Below are positions 1 to 11,220 of a DNA stretch of 64,000 nucleotides, piece by piece. The notes beneath the pieces were generated by a model. The model had not been told where the DNA came from. It did not search any database and saw nothing but the letters and a program-made list of their open reading frames with translations. The first letter of the stretch is position 1; each line of letters begins with the position of its first letter. Position numbers and translations under genes: made by a program. Source of the stretch: Emmonsiellopsis sp. PD_33 (lineage: Eukaryota > Ascomycota > Eurotiomycetes > Onygenales > Ajellomycetaceae); the NCBI GenBank assembly GCA_032988165.1, contig JANTQF010000102.1, positions 1 to 64,000 of the forward strand, given 5' to 3'.

Positions 1-665
1 CAGTCAGGCCTATTATTTAACTAAGTTCCCGGTCCATTCCTTAGTAATAGCCACTGCCCACCTTAACTAACTAGCCCTATATCCCCACACTAATTAATTA
101 AAGCTTCCAGTTACCCACCTCAGCATCGCAGCCTACCAGTGGGCCGTCACGGTCTTGCAGGCACCTAATAGGCCTAGCACGCAGCCTATTAGCCCCACTA
201 ACCACCTCCCTTGTAGTACCCAAGGCCGCCAAGTAGGGAATCTAGGCGTTTTTGGTCCTAGCGTGGGCCTAACCCTTAGTTATCGTTAGGTTTGCCACTG
301 ACACGGCCGGGGGCCAAGGAGGCCTAGGGTGTCCTCTTTGGCTAGGCCTTTTTAGTGGCCGCCCTAGGGCCCAAAGCATGCAAGCTTTTGAGGCCTAGGG
401 GCGCCGCTAACCAGCCCCACCAATCGGATGGTTTTTAAAAGCGTTCCCTAGTTAAAGGCCAAGAGTTTTAGTTGAGGATGGACCCGAAACCACCCAGGTT
501 TTTAGTTGAGGATAGGCCCTAACCTACCTGATGTTTTACACCTCTCTTGGTGGGTAAAAAGCAAGTGCCCCCAGCGGGATTCGAACCTGCCCCCATAACA
601 TATAGGTGCTATAGGGATGCCAAGGCCGCCAGCCGCTTATACCATTAAGCCATGCGCGCAGGGCA
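1..665. repeat. left arm of a large inverted repeat (CpG-retaining)
   Basis: This GC-richer block is the reverse complement of 13948-14584. Matching starts at the first base of the window, so the arm may continue to the left. It has no coding potential that I recognise. Near its inner end are two subrepeats containing 'tcctcaactaaaa' in reverse orientation (about 470-530) and a tRNA-like sequence. Unlike the surroundings it still has many CpG sites, several of which are CA or TG in the other arm. It could be a long Pol III-driven SINE-like repeat or a segmental duplication; the tRNA-like head favours the first slightly. Confidence 0.85.
566..659 (-). tRNA. tRNA-like sequence / Pol III promoter (isotype unresolved)
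   Basis: On the minus strand there is a perfect A box (TGGCTTAATGG, 642-652) and a perfect B box (GGTTCGAATCC, 578-588). A D stem GCTT/AAGC and a T-arm around TTCGAAT are visible. The total length is about 94 nt, so a class II tRNA or one with an intron is possible. I could not find a clean anticodon stem, and the 5' and 3' acceptor halves pair imperfectly. It may therefore be a tRNA-derived repeat head rather than a functional tRNA. The same sequence occurs at 13952-14045. Confidence 0.5.
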
Positions 666-2707
666 TGTTTCATTGAATAAACTTGTGAAAATCCTTCAAG
701 ATTTGGGGCTACTAAAGGCTTTAATATATTGGATTATCTGTTTTATGTCTGAAAGGACCATTCAACTTCTCTTTGATGGTTAAAAACAAGATAAGACAGC
801 CTTTGAGATAGGAGTTCCTCAGGGATCTCCAGTCTCCCCTATTCTATTTACTATATATGCTACTGTTCTATTTAAGAATAGGAAAATAGCTATAGTAAGG
901 ATACCTAGCTATATTGATGACTTAGGCTTGATTATAAGTTCTCATTCTATAGAAAATAACTGCAGAGTTATAGAGGAAGCTGCTCAGGAGGTTTTTCAAA
1001 GAGGAGATGAAAATTTAATTTAGTTTGATATGAATAAGACTGAATTGATTCATTTCTATTCTAAACCTAGAGAGAAGAACTACTCTATTACACTGTTAGG
1101 AAGAGAAATCAAGCCTAAAGAGTCAGTTAGATGACTGGGGGTATGATTAGATTCAAAGTTAACTTTTAAATCTCATGTTAAGATCAGACTTGCACAGGCA
1201 GAGAAGACACTGAGTAATATACTTAGACTTTCTAATACAGAGAGAGGCTTATCTTTTCAGGCTATGAGATAACTTTATATAGCCTGCACAGTCTCAGTGT
1301 CTGATTTTGCAGTCCAGATTTGGTGGAAGAATCAAAAGAATTATCTTAGTTGATTTCAAAAACTTCAGAACCAGGCTTTAAGAAGGATTCTAGGAGCTTT
1401 TAAGACTTCTTCATATAGAGCTATGGAGATTGAAGCTTCTATTCCACCTCCTGAGATAAGGCTGGAGAAGGCATGCATGAATTATACTTTAAGAATAATG
1501 AAAATGAGCTTGAAACATCCAATTAGATAGAGAGTTTCCTCATCTTATCCACCATATAACTTAGGGAATGAGTTGGATTGGGAGAAGTATGAAGATTGGA
1601 ATGAAAACTCAGAGAATTCATTAAAGTTAGTGCCTTCCCAGCTTTATAGAATATATTCTATGGTTAAAGGATGCTTTAGAAGCCTTAATATAAAAGATAT
1701 TCAACATGAGAGATTATATTCTTGAAGAAAAACTCTGCAGAATCTAATTGATATTAATATTAGTATTTTATCAAAAGAGGAAGAGAAAGAAATGCATCTT
1801 CAAAAACTAGAGAGAATTAATAAAGATAGAGCTTTATTAATATATTCAGATGGTTTAAAGTAAATTAGGTGATATAGGAGCTGGTTTAGCTTTCAAACAT
1901 CCTAAAATGAACTCTGAGTATACTTTAGACTCCTAAAATCTAGGAAGGGAGTATGAAGTCTTTAATGCAGAGCTTTTTACAATTCAAAAGGCCTTTCTTC
2001 TAGCAGGAAAGATGGTTAGAGAAGATACTACTATTCAAAATGTATGAATTTTCTCTGATAGTCAAGCAGCCTTAAAGAGACTCCAAAGATATGAGATTTA
2101 TAATGGTCAAATGAATCTGAATACTATCTAAAGAGCTTTGAATCAGACTTTAAGGTTAAAATCTGATGTTTAATTTCATTTACACTGAGTCTCAGCTCAT
2201 ATGGGAATACAGGGTAATGAAAAGGCAGATTTAGCAGTTAAGAATAAAGCTGAAAAACCTTTTTCTTCAGTGAAAACTATATTCTAATCATTTATTAAGA
2301 GAAGAATAAGAGAGATTTATCTTGATAAATGGACTGAGATATAGGATTCTCAGAGGAAAAGCCAGAGTTATGCTGATTTAAGTCCAAAATCAAGATGGAA
2401 AGCTAGATTGATTAATTGTAAAAAGAAAATCTTCTCTTCTATTATTCAATTAAAGCTTGGACATGGCTATTTCAAGTCATATCTTAAAAGGTTTAGAGAT
2501 AATTCAAATGATTTATGCTCATGTGGATTGGTTGAGAATTCTTATCATTTATTAATGACTTGTTCATTATATAGTGATATAAAAGCTGACCTTCTTGAAA
2601 AGTATGGAATTAATCAAGTAAATATGGAGTTTCTATTTCAAACTGAGATAGAAATAAAGTATTTAATTGAATTTCTTCAGGTAACTGAGATTACTACTAG
2701 AGATTAA
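664..2707 (+). pseudogene. LINE ORF2 relic: reverse transcriptase, RNase H, Cys-rich C-terminus
   Basis: One plus-strand frame (frame 1 from 664) reads through RT motifs GVPQGSPVSPILF (811-849) and the catalytic box SYIDDLG (about 910-930). It continues into an RNase H domain (IYSDGLK near 1841, an acidic NAELF segment near 1962, FSDSQAALKRL near 2050, SAHMGIQGNEKAD near 2196). The end is a Cys/His cluster CSCGLVENSYHLLMTC (2518-2565) like the zf-RVT region of fungal LINEs. Many in-frame TAG/TGA/TAA stops and at least one frame change make it dead. The last 100 codons (2408-2707) are still open. In the family this protein performs target-primed reverse transcription. Confidence 0.88.
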
Positions 2708-3139
2708 AGGCTAGAAGTAGATGTTTAAAGAATGTTTTATCTTTTATATTTATAGAAAGAGTTCTGATTTGTTTTTGAACTTTTCATTCTTTTATTTCCT
2801 TTCTTATATTTTCTTTTGAAGTCATTCTGACAGCTATTACAGCTATTTTCCTTAAAAAATTTGTCTGTTTTTATCTGTTTTTACATTCTTTAGCTTTTTC
2901 TTTATTTTCTTTACACATTATCTATCTGAGATGAATGGTTTGAGGACTGTTGTTTATAAAAAATGCAGTTTTGATAGCTTCTTTATTCTAGGCTGTAATT
3001 CTGTTATTGCAAGTTATAAATTGGGCCTGTATACTAGATACTTTGAGCTAGAAAATCCTAAGTTTATACTTGGGTAGATGTCATAGTCACTGACTGTCAT
3101 ACACCTTAAATGAAGAATAATAATAATAATAATAATAAT
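2708..3139 (+). other. LINE copy A 3' UTR and trinucleotide tail
   Basis: Non-coding, T-rich sequence following the ORF2 stop. It is nearly identical to 3225-3664 and to about 15690-16119, which defines the 3' end of the LINE family. It finishes in eight or so ATA/TAA units. Confidence 0.8.
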
Positions 3140-3664
3140 CAAGTAAATATAGAGTTTCTATTTTAAACTGAGATAAGAATAAAGTATTTAATTGGGTTTC
3201 TTCAGGTAACTAGAATTGCTACTAGAGATTGGAGGCTAGAAGTAGATGTTTAGAGGATGTCTTTTATTCTATATTTATAGGAAAAGTTCTGATTTATTTT
3301 TGTTTTTAAACTTTACATTTATTTATTCCTTTTCTTATATTTTCTTTTGAAGTCATTCTGACAGCTATTACAGCTATTTTCCTTCAAAAGTTTATCTATT
3401 TTTATCTATTTTTACATTCTTTAGTTTTTTTCCTTATTTTCCTTTTACACATTATCTATCTGAGATGAACAGTTTGAGAACTATTGTTTATAAAAAATGC
3501 AGTTTTAATAGCTTCTTTATTCTAAGCTGGAATTCTGTTATTACAAGTTATAAATTAGACCTGTATACTAGATAGTTTGAGATAGAAAATCCTAAGTTTA
3601 TACTTAGATAAATGTCATAGTTACTAATTACCATACACCTTAAATAAAGAATAATAATAATAAT
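3140..3664 (+). mobile_element. LINE 3' fragment inserted at the tail of LINE copy A
   Basis: This repeats the last part of ORF2 (from 'caagtaaatatagagtttc', matching 2622 onward) and the whole 3' UTR, with its own (TAA)n tail at about 3650-3664. The coding part has stops. It begins exactly in the tail of copy A, where the repeat ...aataatcaag... gives microhomology. It is either a heavily truncated second insertion or a tandem duplication through the tail. Confidence 0.8.
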
Positions 3665-3865
3665 ATGACTTTATTTTACTAGCAACTACATTTAGATAGC
3701 TCTTTAAGTGTAGCCTGAAATTAAATTATACTCTTAGTATGTATATTATCTACTAGGGGCATTCTGCCCCTAGCACCCTCCAACTGGGGGGTAAGGAGGA
3801 GCCCTCTGGGCCCCCTCCCCTCCTAGACCCCCCTCACCCCCCTCACCCCCCTGGCTTACTGGCAT
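3665..3865. other. spacer with GC-rich pyrimidine tract, left flank of LTR-A
   Basis: About 90 bp of AT-rich sequence precedes a strikingly C-rich stretch (about 3754-3860). The stretch has a short hairpin AGGGGC/GCCCCT (3755-3771) and three 'cccccctca'-like units (about 3826-3851). No gene is seen. It is the left flank of the LTR-A insertion; the right flank resumes at 13462. Confidence 0.5.
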
Positions 3866-4184
3866 TGTGGTGGGGATCCACCATCAGGTCGGATCAATTT
3901 TTTGCTGAGGCTTTTTACCACCAAGCACAGCCATGAAGATAGATATTTTCCTTTCATTGTGAGACTTCATCTGTTTGTTTGTGGATTTCTCATGCATGTG
4001 TATGCTTCTTTGAGATAGATTTTTTGTTTCTTTTGTGTGTTACCTTATCATTCTATTACTATACTATTTTGTACTATAAATTGCCAATACATTCCTCTAC
4101 TTCAACATTGATATCAATTCTTTTCTTGTGTTTGCCACTGCCCTGTTTGGTACTACCTGATGCATACACCCTGTCCCTGCTTCA
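3866..4184 (+). repeat. LTR-A 5' LTR
   Basis: It is collinear over 319 bp with 13143-13461 and begins TGTGGTGGGGATCC. The differences I can see are mostly transitions (for example cacca/ctgtc, gtg/gca). A small open frame here (3979-4188) is repeated in the 3' LTR and is not considered a gene. Confidence 0.88.
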
Positions 4185-4718
4185 TTGATGCACATGATTG
4201 AAAATCATGAATGGATGAATAAATAACAGTATTAATATAGATAATTATGCTGAGTTTTTTTCCCCTTTTTTCTTTTTTTTTATTAAGTGTGCTGCTCAAT
4301 GTAATTCTCTTATTTCAATTTATAATAGGCCTATTTAGTTGAAGCAGGCCTGCAGCCTTACAGCTGCACCAATGGTAATACTGCCAGAAGAAAACTTCAA
4401 AGAATGAACCTGCTGAATTATTAAATTCATCAAGCTGCTCCTCAACAAATACAGACTCTAGTAAGAAGAAAAATCTACAGTAGATCTTGTAGTTTCTTTT
4501 CTTCCTTAAGTCCCTAAATCTCTACCTGCAAAAAGACACAGATATTACCACCATTATTAACCTATTTCTCATTTATGAATGAGAGCTACTTATCTATTCA
4601 TTTCTCCATTAATATATGTTTCCTAAGTACACTCAGTTGGACTCTATCACACATTGTTAAACTCAGTCAGGAAAAGCATCAGCTCTGCCACTAAAAATCA
4701 AGATCAACAGTGAGAAGA
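4185..4718 (+). other. LTR-A untranslated leader
   Basis: Between the 5' LTR and the first gag-like codon there is no recognisable coding sequence. A primer binding site should lie just after 4184, but I could not match it to a tRNA 3' end. Confidence 0.4.
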
Positions 4719-7168
4719 TGTCTAGCTCTACTAATTTCTCATCAGGCCTGCCTACACCTAGCAGTGCCTTGCCTCCTGAAAGTGGAATAGTTTATTAGTA
4801 GCTTATCATACCCATGCTGGTTCCTGGATCCCTCAGAGCCCTCTCTTTTGATGGGAAGGATGTTACTTAGTTTGTCAACCAGTTTGATGCTGTGCTGAAG
4901 CTGCACCATATTCCTAAGGATGAAGCCTTGGCAGTGTTACACAATTATTACTCTATGAAACTATAAGGTCATGTGGATTAGCTAGTGAAGGACCTATAAA
5001 CCTAGATGAAAGTCAAGGCCAGATTGATGTTAAAGTTCTAACAGGATGATGCTTATCAGCAGATATACAATTAAATCTATCTGAATGCTCTATCTAGTTT
5101 TAAATGATCTTTCAGCTGAGACATTCTTACTTTCTGCTGCCAATTCTGCATCATCACTGAGCCACTAATTAGCTGAAATGAAATTTAGAAATCTCTTGCC
5201 TGCCAGTTATTCTTATGAGGCCTGCCTGATGGAGTTTATGAGAAGGCTTTTTGTAAGGCTAGATTTAATCAAAACAACCCATCTGAGTGGAAAATTTCAA
5301 AGGTTTGTGAAGCCACAGCAGAATCTCAGGAAGTTAAAGAAAAGATGGCCTGAATGATCACATCTGATCTAGATTCTCATATGATGTTATTCACTCAGCT
5401 ATCTTCTACTCAGTCTGTCTTCAATTTACCCACCTTAGCTATGCTAAGACCTCAAGTAGCTCTCTCTGTACTACCTGCTTCTTCTGATTTAGCTTCAAGG
5501 AATTTGAATGACAGCTTGCTTGAATCTCTTGTCAACTGGATGAATATGCTGTTGCTGGCTATTGCAGGTTTCTAACAGCAGGAGAATATACAATAATTAG
5601 CTGTGATGCCATGCATCCTTACTAATCAGAGATCTATTGATTCTACTTGAGATCTCACAAATATTTCCTATTATGAGATGCAGTGTGACCCTGGTAGTCC
5701 ATATTAACCTAGGTCTAGAAGCATGTCACAATATAATTGCCCTCCTTGTGCTTGTTGGAGCTGTAGTGACTTGTCTCATATGCTCCCTTAGTGCCTCTAA
5801 ATTGATAAGCTAATCAACTAAGGAAAGATTCATTGAAATAGAATGGGTGAATACTTTGATAGACATATGATGCAGTGCAGCCTGAAGATCAATATGAATC
5901 AGTATGAACCACACATTATCACTATTAAGTGTGCTCTTAAGTAGAGATCTACACCTCCCATCATCTCATTAATAGTAAAACTCTGCAATAATGATAGCAT
6001 TCTTATTTCCTCTGACAGCAGTTCATTATCAGCAGTCAATTTTATTAGTATATGCAATGTTGGATTTGAGAGTAGTATGGAAAAAGGCAACTCAGATAAT
6101 GAGATGAAAGGAGTTGCTAGTGTGATAGTTACTCAGACTGCTACTGGAAATAATAAGAGTAAGGGATCAGCTGCTGATAAGAATTAATCTACACTCTCTA
6201 ACTGGATTGAAAAGGAGAAAGCCCTACCTTCCACCCATTCTTGAAGGGCTGATTGCTATTCAGATGGCTCCTAAAAATTAGTTTTATTTGCTGAGGATAT
6301 CATCTTACCTTTACCTAATCTCAATGAATTACAAACCCTTCTTGACAGCCAACTACAGGAAGAAATGCTGACTCAGCTGATTGATGAAGCTGTGTCTAAT
6401 GCTAAGATAGCTGAAGTGCTTGAGATTCAGAAGAAAATCATTCTCTATTATCTCAGAAAACCTAAAGGTTCCAAGCTCTCTATTGAAATGAAGAACAAGG
6501 AGAACTGTGCTACTATGACCCAGACTATCTTTAAGAAAATCATGTGTTAAGAGATTATAGGAATTCAGCTCAAGAATATTATAGCCTACTCTACTTAGCT
6601 GCAGCAGACATTCTTTCAGAATCTTTCAGCTGAAGTTTAGTAATATATAATTGAGAAGGAATCTGCTAGAGTCTCCTTTATTCAGTCCTTCTATCATATC
6701 TCAGAGTATGACCCTTGGTGAAACCTAGTGTTCATTAGCTATATTAAGTTTTCTGTCAGCATTGAAAAGGATCAGACTGAAGTCATATTTAATGGCAAGG
6801 TAAAGATCAACTGCATGATGAAGAGCATTGCCTTGAGTCTCAGCCTAATCATTCAGAAAGATGCTCTCAAGCTAATCCTTGGCACTAATAGTTAGCATAG
6901 TGACATTATTGAAATCTATAAGAATGTTCTAGTTCATATTAGATCTATATCTATACCTTAAACCTTCTTCATCCTGGAGTGTGGTTTCTATGAGTACATT
7001 CTAGATTATCCCTATAAAAATGTAACTTGATTAGCATAACAGATAGATAATGTGGGTGGCATCACTATCATAATTTTTAACTCAGATGATGAAACTAATC
7101 AGATCTCCTTTCTTAGCTATTCTTTAGAAGACTATGGTGACAGACAGCTGAATGATCTTCACAGTAAG
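4719..7168 (+). pseudogene. LTR-A gag-protease relic
   Basis: A plus-strand reading beginning MSSSTNFSSGLPTP is followed by a capsid-like segment (FDGKDVT*FVNQFDAVL, about 4850-4900). A CCHC zinc knuckle in the pattern CX2CX4HX4C lies at 5753-5794, with a CAG codon turned to TAG inside it. From about 5340 to 7168 a single frame carries on through a protease-like region (INCMMKSIALSLSLI, about 6805-6850) with only scattered stops. In the family gag forms the particle and the aspartic protease processes the polyprotein. I do not see an intact D-S/T-G triad, so the protease call is less sure than gag. Confidence 0.7.
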
Positions 7169-7569
7169 TATTAGTCTTTAAACTAGAGGTGCTGAGTTCA
7201 ACTAATCTTTACAATGATAGTAATGAGTAAAGAGATGAAGTTAGAGTCAGCAGTATTAGTGTGGTGGATAATGAGGTAGAGATTCTACTATATGAGAGTA
7301 ATGAGAGGAAATCCAGCCAATCATAATTTCCCAATTTGAGGCTAATAAATACCTCCAGCCAATCAGAGGTTATCATTAAATTATCTCAGAAATCTCCACC
7401 ATGTGTTCCTGTCATTCTATAACAGTGCTTTCAGCTATCCTTGTATGCTATGTTTCCTTTCTTGTAGCATCCTGTCTCTAAAATTTGTTGAGTTTGTAGC
7501 ATTCAACTGTATGACCTTCCTCTCTATGATTCTACTGAGCCTTCTCCTTAATCTCATCATCTGATTATT

Positions 7570-10500
7570 GCCATACTATACAAGTAAAAAGTAGACAAGA
7601 TTCAGCCTCTCAATATGCTAGTGATAGATGGAGGGATGCCTGATGAGACAGATTAATGGAGAAAAATTTATCAGAAATAATATTAAGATAACATTAAATC
7701 TATAAAGGATCTACCTTTACCTTATGATCATCTAATCATGCTTCATTTCTTGGATTGCCTGTGCAGCTCTCACCTCATGCCTAATAGAATAGAAAAGCTT
7801 CAAATTGGATTGATCTTAATGCCCCAGGAGCATGAGCTACTGATTGAGATCCTACTTAGATGGGAGAAGGTATTAGTATGGAGCTTCAGTGATTATAGAA
7901 AACTAACTGAAGAGGTCTCTTCACTGATCAAAATTCATACTATTAAGTATGAAGTGTGGTAGGCCCCTGAGTTTCCTGTTCTTTAAAAGTTGCTGCTGAC
8001 AGTCATAGAAATACTTTGTGAGTAAGTTAACTCTAGTATCTTCAAACATTATCATGGTTCATATTGAAATAAATGGTTCCTTATCAAGAAGAAGGAGTCT
8101 GGGAAATACTGAATTATTAATGCCTGCATGGATATAAATGCTATTATGATTTGAGATGCCTATATCCCTCTCAATGCTGATGCTTTTACAGAAGATTTTG
8201 CTGGGTAAGTTATTATCAGCATAATGGATTTCTTTTCTGAATATGACTAGATCACTTTGCATGAGAATAGCTGTGACATAACTGCCTTCCAAACCCTAAT
8301 TGACCTTCTTTGTCAGACAACATTGCCACAGGATGCCATGAATTCTATTGCTGCCTTCTGCTGAGTCATGACTCACATTCTCTATTTGAATATTCTCTAC
8401 TAGGCAGATAATTTCATGGATGATGTTGATATGAAGGGTCTATAATCTTAGTACAATAATGAAGAGGTCATACTAGGAATTTACTAATTTATTTTGAAGC
8501 ATCTTTAAAACCTGAATCAGATCCTGATCAGTATTGAGCTCTTAAACACATGTATTTAGGTTGTAAAATCTGAGTTCAGCTGCTCCAGCATGGTTCTCAT
8601 TGGATATATTGTTGATGCTAATGGGTGCTACCCTAAGACTACTAAAATTGTCAAAATCATTGAATAGCCTGAATCAACTGAGATCTCTGGAGCTTGTGCC
8701 TTTATTAGTGTTTGTGTGTATTATTACATCTGGATTCTGAACTTTACCCTCATTTCCAACCCAATCTATTTGCTGTTCAAAAAAAATGCCTTTTTCCTCT
8801 AGGGACCTGAGTAATTAAATGCCATGTCAGTCCTGAAGATAACACTGATGACTACTCCTACTTTACACTGTGTTGATTATTCTGAAGGTGCTAGGGATAT
8901 TATGATTACAACTAATGCCAGCAAGCATGACTGGGGAGAAATACTGAGCCAGTAAGATGTTGGAAACAAGAAGCTTTATCCCTGCTAATATGAAAGTAGA
9001 ATCTGGAGTCTAGTAGAAGTAAAATATAATGCAGGAAAATGAGAATGCTGAGCTGTTCTCAAAATGCTAAAGAAATGCTAATATTACCTATATAATGTTC
9101 ACTTCATTCTTGAAACTGATGTGAAAACCTTGATTACTCAACTTAACTAGATAGCCACTGATCTTCCTAGTGCTCTGGTAACCAACTAGCTTGCATGGAT
9201 TTAAATGTTTGATTTTGATGTCTGTTATGTTTCTAGTTGAATTCATAGTGCTGCTGATGATCTTTCTTGATGACTGCCTATTAATAATAAGATGCCTGAA
9301 AATCAGAATATTAATGAATTCATTGAGGTAGAACTCAATTGTGTTAGTATGGCTTCTATTATTATTCCTAACTTTAAAGTTTCTAATGATGCTAACAGTG
9401 AAGAATCTCATGTTCTTTCACCCTTCTATTCTAACTACAGTGAATCAATTGCTAGATACCTTACTACCCTGAAGTAGCTTGATGATATTCCTTGCAAGGT
9501 CTTCCTGAAATGATGTAAATATGCACTGAACTATGTGGTGCATGGGCAACATCTATTTTGCTGGTCAGATAAAGGAATTCTGCTAAGATATATGGTAGAT
9601 GATCTGGATGAACAGAAGGAGATTATTACTTAAATATATGATAAGTCTAGCCACAAAGGCTGTGAGGCAATCAACTACAAGGTCTTTTAGTAATATTAGT
9701 GGGAAGGCTTGTTCAGTGAGGTCAAGATGTACTGCAAGAGATACTATGAGTATTAATTTTAGGAAAGTAACTACCTTGAGGAACTGCTGTATCTGACTCA
9801 CTGCAACTATCTATAGGATAAGTGGTGTATTGATGTTGTTAAGTTTCTGAAGAACTAGGGGAAATTGTGTGCAGTTATTACTTGAAATGACCTCATTAGC
9901 TGGGTTGAAGGCTGGCCCCTTATGCATGCTAAGGCTGAACATGTGGTGCAATTTATTTATGAGGATATTATATACTGGCATGGCTATTTCTGAGAAATGA
10001 TTTGTAATGATAGGCTAGAAAATCAGAAGTAAATCAGGATTCTCACTGTCAAGTATTATGTCAGGCAAATAATGATTTTATCATACAATGTGAAAGTGAA
10101 TGGCATGGTTGAATGTGGCCACTACTCTATTTTAGATGTGCTGGTGAAGCTTGCTGTGGATGGGAGGAATTAGGTTAACTATTTCCACTTAGTACTGTAA
10201 GTGGATTGTGTCTCCATTTGATAGTTAACAGGTGAGATGTTATTCTGTCTGCAATATGACTATAATACTATCCTCCCTGTTGAGCTTGAGGTACTAATAT
10301 GGCAAATACTTCTATAGCACACTATTTACTCTTATACCAACTTGATATACATGTAAATTTGACAGTTGGAGAGATGGGATGAGGACCTGGAGGAGGTGGC
10401 CTTTCACCTACAGCACACACAAGAGAAAAATTGGGATCTATTTGATGAAATCAAGTGATTAGTGCACAATTCAGTTCAGATGGGAGATCTTATCCTTCTG

Positions 10501-10810
10501 CATGACACCAAAATAGAGATGTCTTATTCTGTTAAACTTAACTTCTGATGATTAAGTCTGTATCATGTATAAGAAGTAAATCATGAGAAAGACACTTATT
10601 ATCTTGAAGAACTGAATGGCACATCATTCTACAACACCACTGCAGGTAACTGAATAAAGAAATTTTACCTTCATAATGATTAAATGCTGGCAGTATTGAA
10701 TAATACAGATCTGGTGGAGGATAGTGATGAGAAGGAAGAAGATGTGGGTAGAGAAAAGGATGCTTTATAGTCTCTGATTCCTTATGATAAAAGTTTTATG
10801 ATTATTATCT
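7570..10810 (+). pseudogene. LTR-A pol relic: reverse transcriptase, RNase H, integrase
   Basis: The frame shifts relative to gag; RT-like sequence reads from about 7570. Recognisable in order are an RT N-terminal stretch (7738-7959 still open), RT motifs around KKKESGKY*IINAC (about 8085), FQTLIDLLCQTTLPQDAMNS (about 8287-8346) and the active-site box FMDDV (about 8413). An RNase H-like region follows (ITTNASKHDWGEILSQ, about 8905). The integrase has the core near CIDVV (about 9828), CNDRLENQ (about 10003) and NGMVECGH (about 10100). The Cys pair of its N-terminal zinc finger reads Tyr at about 9740-9760. Stops are frequent. Confidence 0.82.
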
Positions 10811-11220
10811 GACTGCTACATTCATTTTCTTATTCTATTCATTCTTTCTTTATTTCCTTTATTTGACTGTATCCACTTGTCAGTTTATTTCCTTTATTAG
10901 CTGTCTCTTTGTGGTTTAAATGCCAGTATGAGTGGTATGTCAGAATCTGGATGCATCTTCACATTTCTTTACAGTTTTCTTTGTTTCTTTCATTTTATAG
11001 CTATCAAAATGGTGGTATGCCTTTCTTGTTCTCTCATTTTGCTGGCTGCAACTACCTTTTGCATCTTATATTTGAAAAATCATAAGAGTGCACTCTATCC
11101 TGTGTTTTCCTCAGCTTCTCCCTTACTATTATCATAGATATCTCAGCCTTGCCTTCAAACCAACTTGCATGATATATGATAATGCTGTATCTATAATTTT
11201 GTTCACTACCTTTCTGTAAA

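Larger units (their letters stand above)
664..3139 (+). mobile_element. LINE copy A (Tad/I-like non-LTR retrotransposon), 5' truncated
   Basis: The element keeps the C-terminal half of a LINE ORF2 and a roughly 410-bp 3' UTR, and ends in a (TAA)n-type tail at about 3115-3139. The endonuclease and the N-terminal part of the RT are missing. The 5' break falls directly at the inner edge of the inverted-repeat arm. 5' truncation is typical of LINE insertion. A second copy at 14688-16119 and a fragment at 3140-3664 share the 3' end. Confidence 0.85.

Noticed and set aside
566..659. Assigning a specific tRNA isotype (Pro, Gly, Ile were considered).
   Set aside because: No anticodon stem with U33 and a proper partner could be drawn, with or without an intron, so only 'tRNA-like' is claimed.
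3979..4188. Open frame in the LTR of LTR-A (MWISHACVCFFEIDFLFLL), repeated at 13256-13492.
   Set aside because: Lies within the LTR, is hydrophobic low-complexity from T-rich sequence, and is duplicated only because LTRs are.
9583..9801. Two overlapping small open frames on opposite strands near 9583-9801.
   Set aside because: Both overlap the integrase relic of LTR-A in other frames and show no separate motif.
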